A stretch of 64,000 nucleotides of DNA from Diplolepis rosae (Eukaryota; Arthropoda; Insecta; Hymenoptera; Diplolepididae). How positions within the stretch are numbered: the stretch's first letter is position 1; each line of letters opens with the position of its first letter. The position numbers and the translations under genes were made by a program. Shown here one piece after another: positions 32,738 to 44,282 of the stretch. The DNA is taken from assembly GCA_030998225.1 (NCBI GenBank), contig JAPYXD010000678.1, positions 3,630,501 to 3,694,500 on the forward strand, read 5' to 3'. Under the pieces are notes generated by a model. That model saw only the letters and a program-made list of their open reading frames with translations, was not told the DNA's origin and made no database searches.

Positions 32738-35700
32738 ATGTTTTTTTGTACATATAATGAAGAAGAAGTCCAAATCAGCAAAAAAGATTACGAAAATGTC
32801 ATTGTTATCTTCTTCAAAAAAACCGATACGGAACAACAAAATATACTATGTCTTGGGTTCTTGGTTAGACCAGATTGGGTCTTTGTTACTATTCAAGGTC
32901 TTTTAAAACTAAAGCCGTTTTCAGAAACTATCGCTGTGACCGGGAAAAATCTTTTAAAATCTAATCTTCTCGGTATACAAAAACTCCAGAGTCTGAGTAG
33001 ATTTGTTATTGTAACTGTAAGTAGTTCTACATAGTACTGAAAAATTTAAACTTTAATTGAAGGGCCGGATGCATAAGGGGCTTAGCGCTTGGATCTCTTC
33101 AAACGTGACGTCTCGGTTACCGATTTTCCGAAGTCAAGAAAATTAAATAAAAAAAAATACCATCATATTCAGCATTATTTATTTTCTTGACTTCGGAAAA
33201 TCGGTAACCGAGACCTCACGTTCGAGGAGATCCGAGCGCTAAGCCCCTTATTGCATCCGGCCCCTCAATTGCTCAGATCTTATTTTATATTACAACTTTT
33301 GAGGGACATTTAATACAGAAAATGTAAACAATTAAATTTTGCTTCAGTTGGATTCCCGTACTGAAATGACATCATTGAAAATTTTTTACGAAGATTTCGA
33401 CGAAAAAGAAATGGGTTGTAGAACATTGATTGGATGGAACAGGGTAAAAATACACGAGTGGTAAAACACTGTCCCAGTACTATACCTTTAAATCTGACAG
33501 CAATTGATCAATGATCCTTTAGTTCTGTCTTGTAAAATTTATTTCATAACTTATTACTGTACAACTGAAAATAATTATAATTTTTTGGATACATTGAATT
33601 AACCATTATCCTAATTTAACGGAAGAAAAGCATGTGATCTACGAATATTATAATTCTTAGAATAACTGTTTTTCCTGTACGGGTAATCACCTCAAATCTA
33701 TGACAAATCATAGACCTCAGTAAAATTCACTGAAACAATGGATCAAATGCATACGCTATAATACCGCGCTGAAATGTTCCAACATTAAAATTACACTTCT
33801 CAAAAAAGGAAAATTGCGCTTAGCAAAACAAAAATGAATTTTTAATAAATAACCTAGTAGTGTAAAGTTTAATGAACAAACTTATGTAATAATACTTTTT
33901 TTTCCTCTTATTAAGTGTACAACTTTGCTTCCACCGTTTTTCGACAGATGGCTGTAGCGGTAAGTACTGGTCTAAATAGGCAGATCAAAAATGTCACACA
34001 GTAAGCTTGGACATCTGTCAACATAACGGACAGCACCATATTAGTGAATTTGTGTTTGCATCATAAATTTATCCTTGATCAAATATGTCAGATTTCGAAA
34101 CAAAATCTCGTCATTTGCAGGAAGTTTTGATTTTCTGCTTTCATTTGAAAAAAAAAACTGTAGCTGAGGCTCATCGAATGTTCTCAAGTACTTACGGTCG
34201 TGCTGCTATTAGTAAAAGAACGTCTCGTGAGTGGTTTCAATGTTTCAAAAGCGGTGATTATGATGTCAAAGACCGGCATTGCGGTGGAAAAGAGAAAATT
34301 TTCGAAAATTCGGAATTGGAGGCATTATTCGCTGCAGACTCGTGCCAGACGCACGAAGAATTAGCAGAATTATTGGGAGTAACTTAACACTCCATTTCGA
34401 AACGCCTCAAAGCGATGGGAATGATTCAGAAGCAAGGAGATTGAATTCCGTACGAGTTGAAGACGAGAGATGTTGAACTGCGTTTCTTTGCTTGTAAACA
34501 GCTGCTTCAAAGACAAAATCGAAAGAGGTTTTTACATCGCATTGTGACCGACGACGAAAAATGAGTCCACTACGATGATATCAAGCGCATAAAATCATAG
34601 GGAATGCACGGACATGCCTCCACATCGGCGACCAGACAGAATATTCACGGTGCCAAGGTTATGCTCTCCATTTGGTGGGGCCAGCTTGGTGTGGTGTATT
34701 ATAAACTGTTGAAAGCGAGTGAAACCAACGCAGGGGCTTGGTATCGAACGCAATTGATGCATTTGAGCCGAGCATTGAAGGAGAAACAGCCAGAGTACAC
34801 AAATCGAAAGACCTTGACGGATCAAGACATACTTGGAAACGCTAAAATAGAAGGTCTTAACCCCATCTGCCGTACTCTCCAGACGTTGCTCCTTCCGACT
34901 AACATTTGTTTTGATCGATGGCACGCGGCCTACCACATCAGCACTTCTGCTCTTATGAAGAAGTCAAAAAATGGATTGATTCGTGGATTGCCTCAGAAAA
35001 CACATCGTTTTGTCGATATGGTATCTGAAAATTACGAGAAAGATGGAAAAAAGTAGTGGCTAACGACGGACAGTACTATCAATCATAAATAGGTAATCAC
35101 TTTTTGAGAATAAAGTCTTAAATTTTGGGGAAAAACGGCGGAAGCAAAGTTGTACACCTAATATAATTGGATAAACATGGCTCAAATAGTCATTTGTAGT
35201 ATCTTTGACCTAATATCTCGATAACCTGCCTCGGCAGTGAGATTCTAAAACCAGATTCGTAATCAAAAACTTAAAAAACCATATTAAATGATGAGTCTTA
35301 TTCATGTGACGAAAAAAGTAACATTTCTTGGATTTTATTATTGTCTCGAAGAGTCGGAAAAATTCAGAACATAAATTTATCAAAATTCTGGACATTAAGA
35401 AAATAGTCAAGTAAAATTTTTCAACAAATAAAGTCAAATCGTAATAGATTGAAAATGATCAGTTAACGTTAATGATCATTGAATCGCTTTGGAAACATTT
35501 TTGTATTAATGTTTCTTGAAGTACTTTATTTTTGTCACTGCAACGAGAATTTAGTAATAATATTTGTATGGTTAAAAAAATAGGTATTTATTATTGGCAG
35601 TAATTCATGTAGTTCACGGAGCAAATGTATTTGAGGAAGATTACCCAAAAGATGAGGAAAACGGGGACATATGAGAAATGTTTAAAATAATGTCGAGTGT

Positions 35701-38164
35701 TTATTCAAAAACAAATTCTGAATAATATTCGATCATTTGAATAAGCTTCCAATCCGTGGAGTAAAAATTTAGGTGTGTGATAATTAAGATCACAAGTGCA
35801 TTATTTGCAAAGAATTTTTCCTACTTTCGTTCTATTCGCCCTACTTTGGTTTCTTACGTCCGCTGAACAGCTTTGACAATATGGGTTACATTTTTCCAAT
35901 GTGCGCCGTTGGTACGCAGCCTATGTTTTTGAAATGTCAAGAATTCATGTTTTATGTTTGTAACATAAAACGTCAGTAACGCCCCTAGTTTAGTGAAATT
36001 CGAAAATCACGTGATCAACGTTTCTAAACACGCCGGTTTTGTTTTCGCCGCACGTTTTCGCTTTGTACTTTCGTTTTCGTTTACACTTTCTCTTGTACGC
36101 AGGAATACATTTTTTACTCTATAAAGTCATTAATCCAAAAGTTATTAAAAACGTTGTTGGCTGTAAGTTGTTTCTGAAAAAATGTGGAGAATTTTGCTGC
36201 CATCTCTTCATTTTCGACTTCACTTGCCTTTTTCTTCTTTTTCAAAAAAGCTCTTTACTCCTTTTTACGTTTCTCAGACATTATTCCAAGTTTTGATGAC
36301 TGGTTAAACTTTCATGCCTGTAACACTGAACTTCTAAAACTGTTTCACTATGTTTCTCTTCTTTCTTTCTAATTTGAGGTTATCGCATGGAATCGACTGC
36401 CTTTCGTTTTGAAACAGAATGAGACAGAAATTTAGAAAAATTTCTTGATAGGAACTGCCTATCCAGTTAAATAAATAAAACTTACCTTGTACGTCGTTTT
36501 CAAATCTCAGTTAAAGATTTTTAACGGTTCCTTCTTAGCGAGAAGCCATAAGCGAAACACACTGACAACCCACCCTATTGTAAAATACGACATCGTATAC
36601 GACAACGTAATTTGGGATAGTATGCGATGTCGTTCACGACGTGGTTTATAATGTCGTATACGATGTCGTATACGACGTCATATACGATTTGATAATTTTT
36701 TGACTAAATATTTATCAAACAATATAATTAACTCTGTAATTGAGTGTTAAAATTTTGCTAAGAAGACATTTTCTATAAAGTAAATGTTTGTACCTAAAGT
36801 TTTGAAATAAATCTTATTCTCTGATAAGAAATGATACTTTTTGCTATCCTCTACTTTAGATCGTTACTATCTTTCATATTTCACTATTTACCTGTAAAAG
36901 AATTCAAACTGCTGGATGATGACCAGCACGATGACCGACGGTAACGACACTCCGTGACTCCGCACCGTCGTTACACAACTTTCAACTTCACAATACGCGT
37001 ATTGCAATAACTTTATCCCATAAGAAACAACGTCAAAGTCAGGCTGAAGCGCAACTGCGCCCTCAGTCGAGATTTAAGGGAACTACCAAGTGGGGCTCAC
37101 ATATTTACAGACGCGTTCCATGCAAAAATAGAGGAGTTGGATAGGGCTGGTTCCTAATAAGGTATCTTCCCTGTATCCGAACGGTGTCGTTGACACATTA
37201 ATGTATATTTGAGTACATTCTCTAATATTTTCTATCATAATATACTCCATTGTAGCTTGCCTTTTAGTCAACTGTTACACTATTAGTTTAATTACTTCTG
37301 ATGCTACTAAACGAAATTCTCTTTTTTCTTTGTTAAAAAAACGTCAATGTCTATTAAGGATATACAGATTTTATTATATTCAACTGCCAACGAAAAATTC
37401 TTCAAATGGCTTTAAATCCCCGTTTTTCTCAGCTTAGTCGATTAAAGTCTCCCAAAATAATTTTGTCCGTATACTTATATTGATTTACTAATTTTATCTA
37501 CACGGAAAAGTTGTGTAGCTGGTTCAAAGAAATATATAAAAATAGTATTGGGCTAGAACAAAGTCAATAGTAAATTTTACCGAATTATGGGAGTTTTGAT
37601 CTTCTACATTATAAAAATTGTATGTTTAATATATTTTAATAGAGAGGACTGACGAAATCCAATGAGATGTTTATTTTCCAACGTTATATAAAATTAAGGG
37701 ATCAATATTCCAGAACGATCAGCATAGCGAATGTGAGTAAAATATACCGAGCCGGAACAATATGCATATAAAGAATTTTGGAAGCAATAGTCAGTAGTTT
37801 CTTAAAGCATAAGTTTATAATTTGGAAGACAATTATATTATCTGACTTTGCTGGTCACGAGGGAATTAATAACGAACAGTTAATATTTTAGTTTCCCGAA
37901 GGCAGTCTTGTAATAAAGGGAAGGAACATTGTAGCAGTTTCTTCTGTGGACAGTGGAAGTATAAACTTCTACAAAATTACCTTTGGGGACTATGTGACCG
38001 TTCAAGGACTAATTCAAGGGATAACTCCAACTGAGACATATTCGGAGCACTTTGATTCAGACACCATGAATTCAGAAAAAGAATCCGCATCCGGTCCTCT
38101 CTGCAAAAAAGGGCGCTTGTCGTCCATAATGAAAAAAGCATTAGTTTCAGTAGATGAGAATTAG
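32738..38164 (+). CDS. SPH-D: divergent trypsin-fold pseudo-protease, exons 2-5
   Basis: Exons: about 32768-33016 (start uncertain), 33348-33443, 37643-37732, 37892-38164. Exon 2 aligns with the other copies from VQISKKDYENVIVIFF, but the acceptor AG used by SPH-A, B and C is missing: TTTTTTT runs straight into GTACAT. A nearby AAG at about 32765-32767 would keep the phase; otherwise translation would need the ATG at 32738, which follows an in-frame TGA. The His57/Cys58 pair is replaced (WVFVTIQG), so this copy lost both His and the disulfide. Exon 3 ends GWNR; exon 5 begins FPEGSLVI and runs to TAG. No leader exon seen. A mariner sits in intron 3. Possibly a functional divergent paralogue, possibly a pseudogene. 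Confidence 0.5.
33055..33271. mobile_element. Palindromic MITE, ~90-bp arms
   Basis: GGGCCGGATGCATAAGGGGC and the following ~70 bp are repeated inverted at 33180-33268 with few mismatches. The loop is about 35 bp of poly-A-rich sequence. It lies in intron 2 of SPH-D, 40 bp beyond the donor. No target duplication is certain. Confidence 0.75.
33911..35161 (+). mobile_element. Near full-length mariner (1251 bp)
   Basis: Inverted ends of about 31 bp (TTAAGTGTACAACTTTGCTT and onward; the right end is the complement with two changes) stand between TA at 33909-33910 and 35162-35163. Length is close to that of complete mariners (about 1.25-1.3 kb). It lies in intron 3 of SPH-D. Confidence 0.9.
34085..35085 (+). 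pseudogene. Mariner transposase, near full length, with stops
   Basis: The start MSDFETKSRHLQEVLIFCF gives the N-terminal helix-turn-helix. EWFQCFKSGDYDVKD is the linker, and HEELAELLGVT the second helix-turn-helix, interrupted by TAA. In the same frame the catalytic HRIVTDDEK (first Asp) is followed by TGA in place of the usual Trp. The frame continues through GAKVMLSIWWGQLGVVYYKLL and MHLSRALKEKQPEY, then the second and third Asp motifs are lost by deletion or shift. It resumes at KKSKNGLIRGL and ends near 35085. At least three stop codons. Confidence 0.85.
35164..37642. other. SPH-D intron 3, right part
   Basis: No coding region supported. The frames at 36039-36372 have no recognisable domain and biased composition. 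A palindromic minisatellite is at 36583-36690. Confidence 0.35.
36583..36690. repeat. Palindromic minisatellite GTCGTATACGAT
   Basis: The self-complementary phrase GTCGTATACGA(C/T) recurs about every 10-14 bp, some six times with variants (GACATCGTATACGACAACG, GATGTCGTATACGACGTCAT). Each unit and the whole block can fold back. Confidence 0.75.
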
Positions 38165-39419
38165 CTGTTTAGAAAACTAAATTCGAAATTAGCTGTCGTG
38201 GCTTAGTCTTAGATACGGTAGCAAATGTTATGTCTAGCATATTTCAAGAAAGAAATCAGCTTTTTCGAATAGTATATTTCTTTCTCGGTGTAAACTTTAG
38301 AAAACTATAATAAAACTTGTACCTTTATTTTATGAAAATGATTATGTTAAATTATCTGATTCTGGCTGAATAAACAATCTTGTTGCATACAAAAATATTT
38401 GCTGAGTCTATTATCTAGTATTAATGTCATAATATTATATGCGTAAATAAAATTTATTTGATGCAAGAACATAATTATTATAGTCGACTCTACTGAAAAA
38501 TAGAATTGACTAAATCTGAATGATATATACTTGACTAAAAAAGGACAGACTTCATTATAGTGAATTTTGCTTAAATTTATTCAGTTTCTTTGTTAAATAG
38601 AGACAACTGATTATGCTCGTTGATCAAAAATATAGAGAGAAATTCGTGTTAAAAATTATCAATTTGAATGAAATTGCATTATAATCTCCAAAAGTTGTCA
38701 TTTATTCTGAATAATCTAAAGCATATTTTTAGCTTTAGATCTGTTTTATCCCTATATACATCATTTTGATCAAATTTAACTGAAACCTGTACATATGAGG
38801 AATAGCAACTCAGTGAGGAACATATGTGTAACTCTTGGTAAATTATGCTGCGAGAAGCACCAAATTTGCCATCAAGCAATGTAATAGTATATTATTAATA
38901 AACACGTAATATTTTATAATAATCAGTTACAGTAAAATAGTTTTGTATTTAAAACAGATATATAATCGCTCGAGCGACGACGAAAAAATAACAAGACACT
39001 AGCTTCTGTTCCTCTGTCGAAATTAAATCTAACATTCGCGCGTAAACATCTTTTTTTGGCACATTCATTCCCACTGGTCGAAACTCACTGTATCCATAGA
39101 AGAATAGTATGACCGTGTACTCGAGCCGGCCCATCTTACATTCCATACAATTTGAGGCCCTTCGTAGGCGAGCAAAAAGGTTAACTTTTCATCTCAACTC
39201 TCTGAAAAGTTCAGTTGATATTTTTCGATTCTTCAAGGACAGTCGATCGCTTCTGTCGACTTCTTTAGATTGGAATTCGGAATTTTATACACGCGAATCA
39301 AAACCAAGACACACAGGTCATCGCGCGGATGCCGGATATATCCGGCGCTCGTAACGACAGGGTTCAAATATGATTACATACAGCTTTTAAAAAGTCCTTC
39401 TCTTGGCTATGTCAAAAAA
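38165..39419. other. Intergenic downstream of SPH-D
   Basis: A candidate poly(A) signal AATAAA lies at 38309-38314, 145 bases after the SPH-D stop. Otherwise AT-rich with no gene that I can support. Confidence 0.35.
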
Positions 39420-40187
39420 GGACGGGTGGGGAGGCTTAGCAGACGGCCCTCGGGTCATGGAGGTTGTAGTGTCCGGATGAATCGGTGAACAAATTCAGGG
39501 GGCTCTATAGACGGGCAGCTTCCCATTGCGTGAAGGGTGCCCTATAAACGGGTCTATCCTAAGTTGAAAGCGGGAGACGCTATAAACGCGTCCATCCCCA
39601 TGCACAAAGAAGGATGTATGCCCCAGGCAGCGGCGCTGAGAATGAGTCTGCGAGTGTCTGTGAGAAATGAGTGAACTGATTGAATGACAGCGCCATCTGA
39701 CTGTGATATGTGTCCTTCGAATGTGAGAGGAGAACCTATAGACGGTCTCCCTCTTGAAAGAGACTAAGAGCGAATTGGTGTATCGAATCTCCTGGGGGAC
39801 ACTACAAAAGCCTCCGCAGTCTGTGACCAAGAATAGTCCAAACGATCGTTTCCGTATTGCATCCCACTGGGAGTGCTACGTCGCCGAGTGGTGTCTTCCC
39901 CGGCCCACGAGGTGGCGAAGTTGATGTGAGCCTAGCTCTGCCGAGGTGGTGTGCCATGCGGGATCAGAAGCCAGCCCCTTCGGGACCTTGATCAGGTAGT
40001 GCGTATTGAACAGAGGTGTCGGAGCCTGTGTTGCTTCGAGCGAGTCCGGTCTGTTCGCGCATTCCGGGACCGGCTAAACGGAGGTTGGGCCTCAGGGAAC
40101 TGGGGTAGGACTTCGGTCCGAGGGTACACCCATTCCCAACTTTTCCGACCCGCTCCTCTACGCACGATGCGCTGGTGAAATGAACTT

Positions 40188-41491
40188 ATGGAAAAAAATT
40201 TAAAAACGGTGGGGAATACAGATTCGGGTGCTTCTTCGGGAGCTGAGGGATGGAAGGACGTCCTTCAGCTCCTGAAGGAGCAAAACGATAAAATGGAAAA
40301 ATTGGCGAGGGCTCTCAGCGACATCCAGCAGGGTATGCTGAGAAACAACCCTCGCCACGTAACAGATAGTGTGAATGAGGCCACTGAGGTGTTGGGCGGA
40401 ATGCTCAACACCCATAAGTGCCTCTTGGAAAGCGGGTCGAGAATCCAAAAAAAATAGAATCCCACCCCGCTATGAAGAAATTGGGGATCTTTCTTCAGAG
40501 ACCACGCTCGGCGTCTCTGGGAGATACAACAAAAAATCAGATGAAGGGGGAGAAGAGATCGGCGCCCTCCCCCCTCTGGAAAAAACTCCTAAGAGGGAAA
40601 AGGGTGGCTCTTCGCCCTGTATGCCGAGGTGGCCACGAGCCAGCCCCCGAATAAAGAAGGGGACTGGAATGTGGTCACAAAAAAAAGAGAAAAAAAAAGA
40701 AAAAAAAAGAAAAAAAGGAGAAAAGGGCGGAGGGCCCTGCGCCAAAAGCGTAGGGGACCACCGCCACTCCTAAGTCGAAGCGCCCTACGCCCGCCAGGTC
40801 GAGCGACGCCATCAAGGTGTCGACGACGGACGGCCAGTCCTACGCCGACATCTTGAAAGAAATGAAGGCGAAAGTCGACCCCCGAAGGGCAGGAATTGAG
40901 GTCCTCTCTATCCGGAAGACCAGGAAGCAAGAAGTCCTTCTGGTCCTCAAAAAGGGGGGAGATGTTTCGGCCTTCCGCAAGGAGCTCGACCGGGCGGTCG
41001 GGGAGAGGACAGAGATTTCGGCCCTGGTCTCGACGAGGTCCCTCGAAATTAGGGACCTCGACGAAACCGTTGAAAAAGAGGAGGTTGTGTCTGCCCTGTG
41101 CTTGGCATTTGGTAGACCAGCTTTTGACGGGTCCTGCAGGCTCTTCACCCGCTTTGGTGGGGTGCAGACTGCAGTGATCCTGCTAGCTGAGGCAGACGCC
41201 ACGCGTCTGCTTCAGCTAGGTAAATTGAGGATCGGGTGGGTTGCGTGCCGCCTTCGCGAGCACGTGAAAGTCGCCCGCTGCTTCAGGTGCCTTGGGTACG
41301 GCCACGGGTCCCGGGGCTGCAGCAACCCCGACAGGAAAAACGCCTGTTGGAGATGCGGCGGCACGGGACACTTGGTCAGGAGTTGTAAGGCGCCACCAAG
41401 GTGCCTGACACAGGGGCGACAAAGATGTCGCCCATGTCGCTCCTGCCCGGTCTTCCGGGAAGAGCTTCGGAGGTTGAGAGGCAGGAATTGA
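40188..41491 (+). pseudogene. LINE ORF1 (gag-like, CCHC zinc knuckles), frameshifted
   Basis: The N-terminal piece 40188-40457 has a coiled-coil-like stretch (VLQLLKEQNDKMEKLARALS) and ends at a stop. A purine-rich stretch at 40675-40725 then changes frame. The main piece, 40817-41491, has a domain typical of R1-clade ORF1 proteins followed by CCHC knuckles: CFRCLGYGHGSRGC, then CWRCGGTGHLVRSC. Such proteins bind the LINE RNA. At least two frameshifts separate the pieces. Confidence 0.75.
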
Positions 41492-43685
41492 AGTTCCTGC
41501 AGCTCAACCTCGGAAGGGGGAAGGATGCCCAGGACCTCCTGATGCAGACTGCCAGGGAGAGGGGGGCCGATGTGCTGCTCATTAGTGAGCAGTACGCGTG
41601 GTCCGAAAACTCTGCTTGGTATCAGGATGCATAAGGATAAGCGACTGGTCGGTCCTCGAGGTAATAACCTTGAGTGACCATCGATGCATCGAATTTATTC
41701 TAAAACAAGGATGTCAAGCGGTGGATAAGGGTAGGGGCGGCGAAGGAAGGAGCCCCTCTTGGAACACGAGACGACTCAGCAGGGAAAGAATTCGCGAACA
41801 CCTCGAAGAAACCAGGCTCATCGATGAGCTTGGTTGGGTCTGCCTTGCCGGGTCGTTTGAGGCTGCTGTGCGCTCGGTGAGGCAGAAGGTGGTCGCGGCT
41901 TGTGACTACTCGATGCCTCGCCGTAAGCGCAGGCAAGCCAAGGGTTCGATGTACTGGTGGAACGACCAGTTGGCAGCCCTACGTCGAGAATGCCTCGCAG
42001 CGCGGCAAAAATTCACCCTTTCAAAGGGGTATGCTACGCTGCACGAGGCATGGAAAGAGGCAAAAACAGCTTTGAGGCGAGGCATAAAGGAACGCCGACT
42101 TCAATGCTGGAAAGACTTGATCGGTGAGGTCGAGAAGGACCCATGGGGTCTCGCCTTCAAAATAGTCACCAAGAGATTGGTGGCTAGAAGAAAGACCCCG
42201 GGCCTGGATAATCCCGATCGAGTCAAGTACATTGTGCGAAGCTTGTTTCCACACGTGGAGCCGTTCAAAGACAGGACCGAAGTTCCTGCGTGGTCCGGCG
42301 CGAAGTATTCTTCACTCTCGAAGAACTAAAGAGAGCGGGTGGAAGGCTTAAGGCAAATACAGCGCAGGGTATCGACGAGGTGCCGAACGAGATCGTCCTA
42401 GAAGCCTTTAACTCCTGTCTTCGGGATGGGAGGTTCTTCGCAGATTAGAAGAAGCAGAGGTTGGTCCTGCTGAGGAAGGGCAACAAACCTCTAGGGGTTG
42501 CCTCGACGTATAGACCAGTATGCTTATTGGATACGATGGGAAAGCTTCTGGAGGAGTTGATTCTACAATGGCTTCAGGCTCTCTTGGTCGGGGAGAACGG
42601 GCTCTCGGAAAACCAGTTCGGATTCAGGAAACGCAGGTCCACTGTGGACGCCATCCAAGCTGTGGTTAACATCGCCACAAATGCAAGAAAAGGAACTGGT
42701 AAGCGTAAGGGATTCTGTGCGTTGATTAGCATTGACATACGCAATGCGTTCAATACCGCGAGATGGGACATCTGCATCGAGACGATGATGCGGAAAAAGG
42801 TTCCAGACTACGGACAGGTGATCCTTCCAATACCCGAGGATCGTTCTCGGAGAGCATGAGGTCGAGTGGAAAACAAGCATTAAGTACCTGGGGGTGCAGC
42901 TGGATCGTAGGCTTAGCTTTGGCGAACACCTAAAGATCGCAGCTGCCGAAGCCATCCAATGTGGAGCGAACTTGGCCCGGCTTATGCCAAACATTGGTGG
43001 ACCGAGGGAAGCGAAAAGAAGATTAGTGGCGAACGTGGTCCATTCGAAGCTGCTTTATGCAGCTCCGGTCTGGGCCAATGCCTTGCAAAACCAGGCTATC
43101 CAGAAGAAGCTGTTCTCGGCCCAGAGACTTGTCGCGCTGAGAATAGTTTCAGCATATAGAACTATCTCGACGAGCGCTGTGTTGGTCCTGGCGAGCGTCC
43201 CGCCAATAGATTTATTGGCGGAGGAAAGGCAGGAGACCTTTCAGCTTCGTAAGGAGCTTACCTGCGCCGACCTGCAGGAAATCGCTCGCGCAAAATGGGG
43301 TGTGGCTAGGGAGGTCCTCGGTCAGCTGGTGGGTTCCGAACTTGCTCCTGACACGATGGTCCCTCTCATGCTCCAGTCTAAACGGTTCTGGACGCTCATC
43401 GAGTCATTCGTCACACTTGTGATGAAGACGAGAGAGCTTGATGGGCGTCGGGAGCGAAACAACCGGGAGGGCCAGTCGAAATCGCATCGGGGCCTCCGCC
43501 CACGGTCCTGCGCCTCGGGTGGACTTGGCTATCCGCGTCGTTCGGGGGAGGAATCTGTTGTGTTTCTCCCCTGGGTGGCGCGGCTAGTCGGTTTGCCTAG
43601 TGGGCGTGTGGCCGCGGGTAGAGGTTCTGAGCGAACGGATGACGGGAGAGTCGTACCCGACTTTAATGGAACCAACCACCCGTGA
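41401..43685 (+). pseudogene. LINE ORF2 (endonuclease + reverse transcriptase), broken
   Basis: The APE-type endonuclease start (LKFLQLNLGRGKDAQDLL, DVLLISEQYAWSEN) ends at TAA 41632-41634. Most of the nuclease is deleted and its end reappears as WSVLEVITLSDHR in 41598-42329. RT fingers follow in a third frame (42330-42460, with a TAG), then 42461-42859 with YRPVCLLDTMGKLLE, FGFRKRRSTVDA and motif A (ISIDIRNAFNTARW). The YADD motif C region is deleted: sequence jumps to the thumb (SIKYLGVQLDRRLSFGEHL) in 42894-43685. Not capable of transposition. Confidence 0.85.
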
Positions 43686-43861
43686 AGTTTAAAGCCGAAA
43701 GGCGGTTCCGCGGGTGGTTTATTGGTTCGAGAGAGTCCTAGGAGAGTCCTGTACAACGTCTATAAAAGATTTTGCCATTTTTCCTCCTCACCCAAAAAAA
43801 AAAAAAACATATATATTGCTAAAGAAAATATATATTTTGTACACTTTTTAAGAGCTGTAAG

Positions 43862-44282
43862 TAATCATATTTTATGTGCCTCCGGCGCGTAAACTCGTTT
43901 TTACGCTACAGTTGAGAGTAGCGTAATGTTGTGTATTACGATACAGAGGAATGTAATGTAAAAATTGAACTGCGCATGCGTCTATTACAATACGCTACTA
44001 CTACACAAGATCGAGAAAATAAAAATGGCCGGAAATATTCGCGAAATGTCAAGTGAGATGGGCGATAATCACGGCAATTTTGACCTTTTCAGATTGGATT
44101 CGAGTGTACCCATAAAAACTCGTATATGCGCCGAATATGTGCCAATGCACACAATTCGGGTAATTACGAGACTCGCGGCAATGCTCGCAGGACTGATCGC
44201 GCCTCGGCTTCGATCTCCTGCGAGCATTGTCGCTCGTCACGTAATAACCCTCATTATGCGCCTAGGCACGTAATATACTATT
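43862..44282. repeat. Dispersed repeat family, copy 2, with a hairpin
   Basis: Shares blocks with 10670-11026, and its last ~68 bp with 62627-62694. An imperfect stem is formed by GTAATTACGAGACTCGCGGC AATGCTCGCAG (44160-44192) and CTGCGAGCATTGTCGCTCGT (44218 onward). The 102-codon open frame across it is probably chance. Confidence 0.55.

Larger units (their letters stand above)
39420..43807 (+). mobile_element. R1-clade non-LTR retrotransposon (LINE), defective
   Basis: A sharp rise in G+C marks the element against its AT-rich surroundings. Order: a 5' region without frame (about 39420-40187), gag-like ORF1, endonuclease/RT ORF2, then a 3' UTR ending in poly-A (43794-43807). The 3' UTR also occurs at 2489-2563 and 46063-46131. 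ORF1 and ORF2 each contain frameshifts and ORF2 has at least two internal deletions. The left boundary is approximate. Clade from motif wording (EN start NLGRGKDAQDLL, DVLLISEQY; RT FGFRKRRST). Confidence 0.85.

Noticed and set aside
33061..33265. Palindrome considered as a microRNA precursor
   Set aside because: The stem is about 90 bp, nearly perfect and carries TIR-like ends, so a MITE is more likely than a microRNA hairpin.
36039..36372. Phe-rich frames in the SPH-D intron
   Set aside because: Low-complexity composition, overlapping frames, no homologous motif and no splice context.
40200..41202. Minus-strand open frames across the LINE ORF1
   Set aside because: They overlap recognisable plus-strand gag-like and zinc-knuckle sequence; GC-rich codons leave the complementary strand open by chance.
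42563..42994. A 143-codon minus-strand frame in the LINE
   Set aside because: It lies over plus-strand reverse transcriptase motifs and has no domain of its own.
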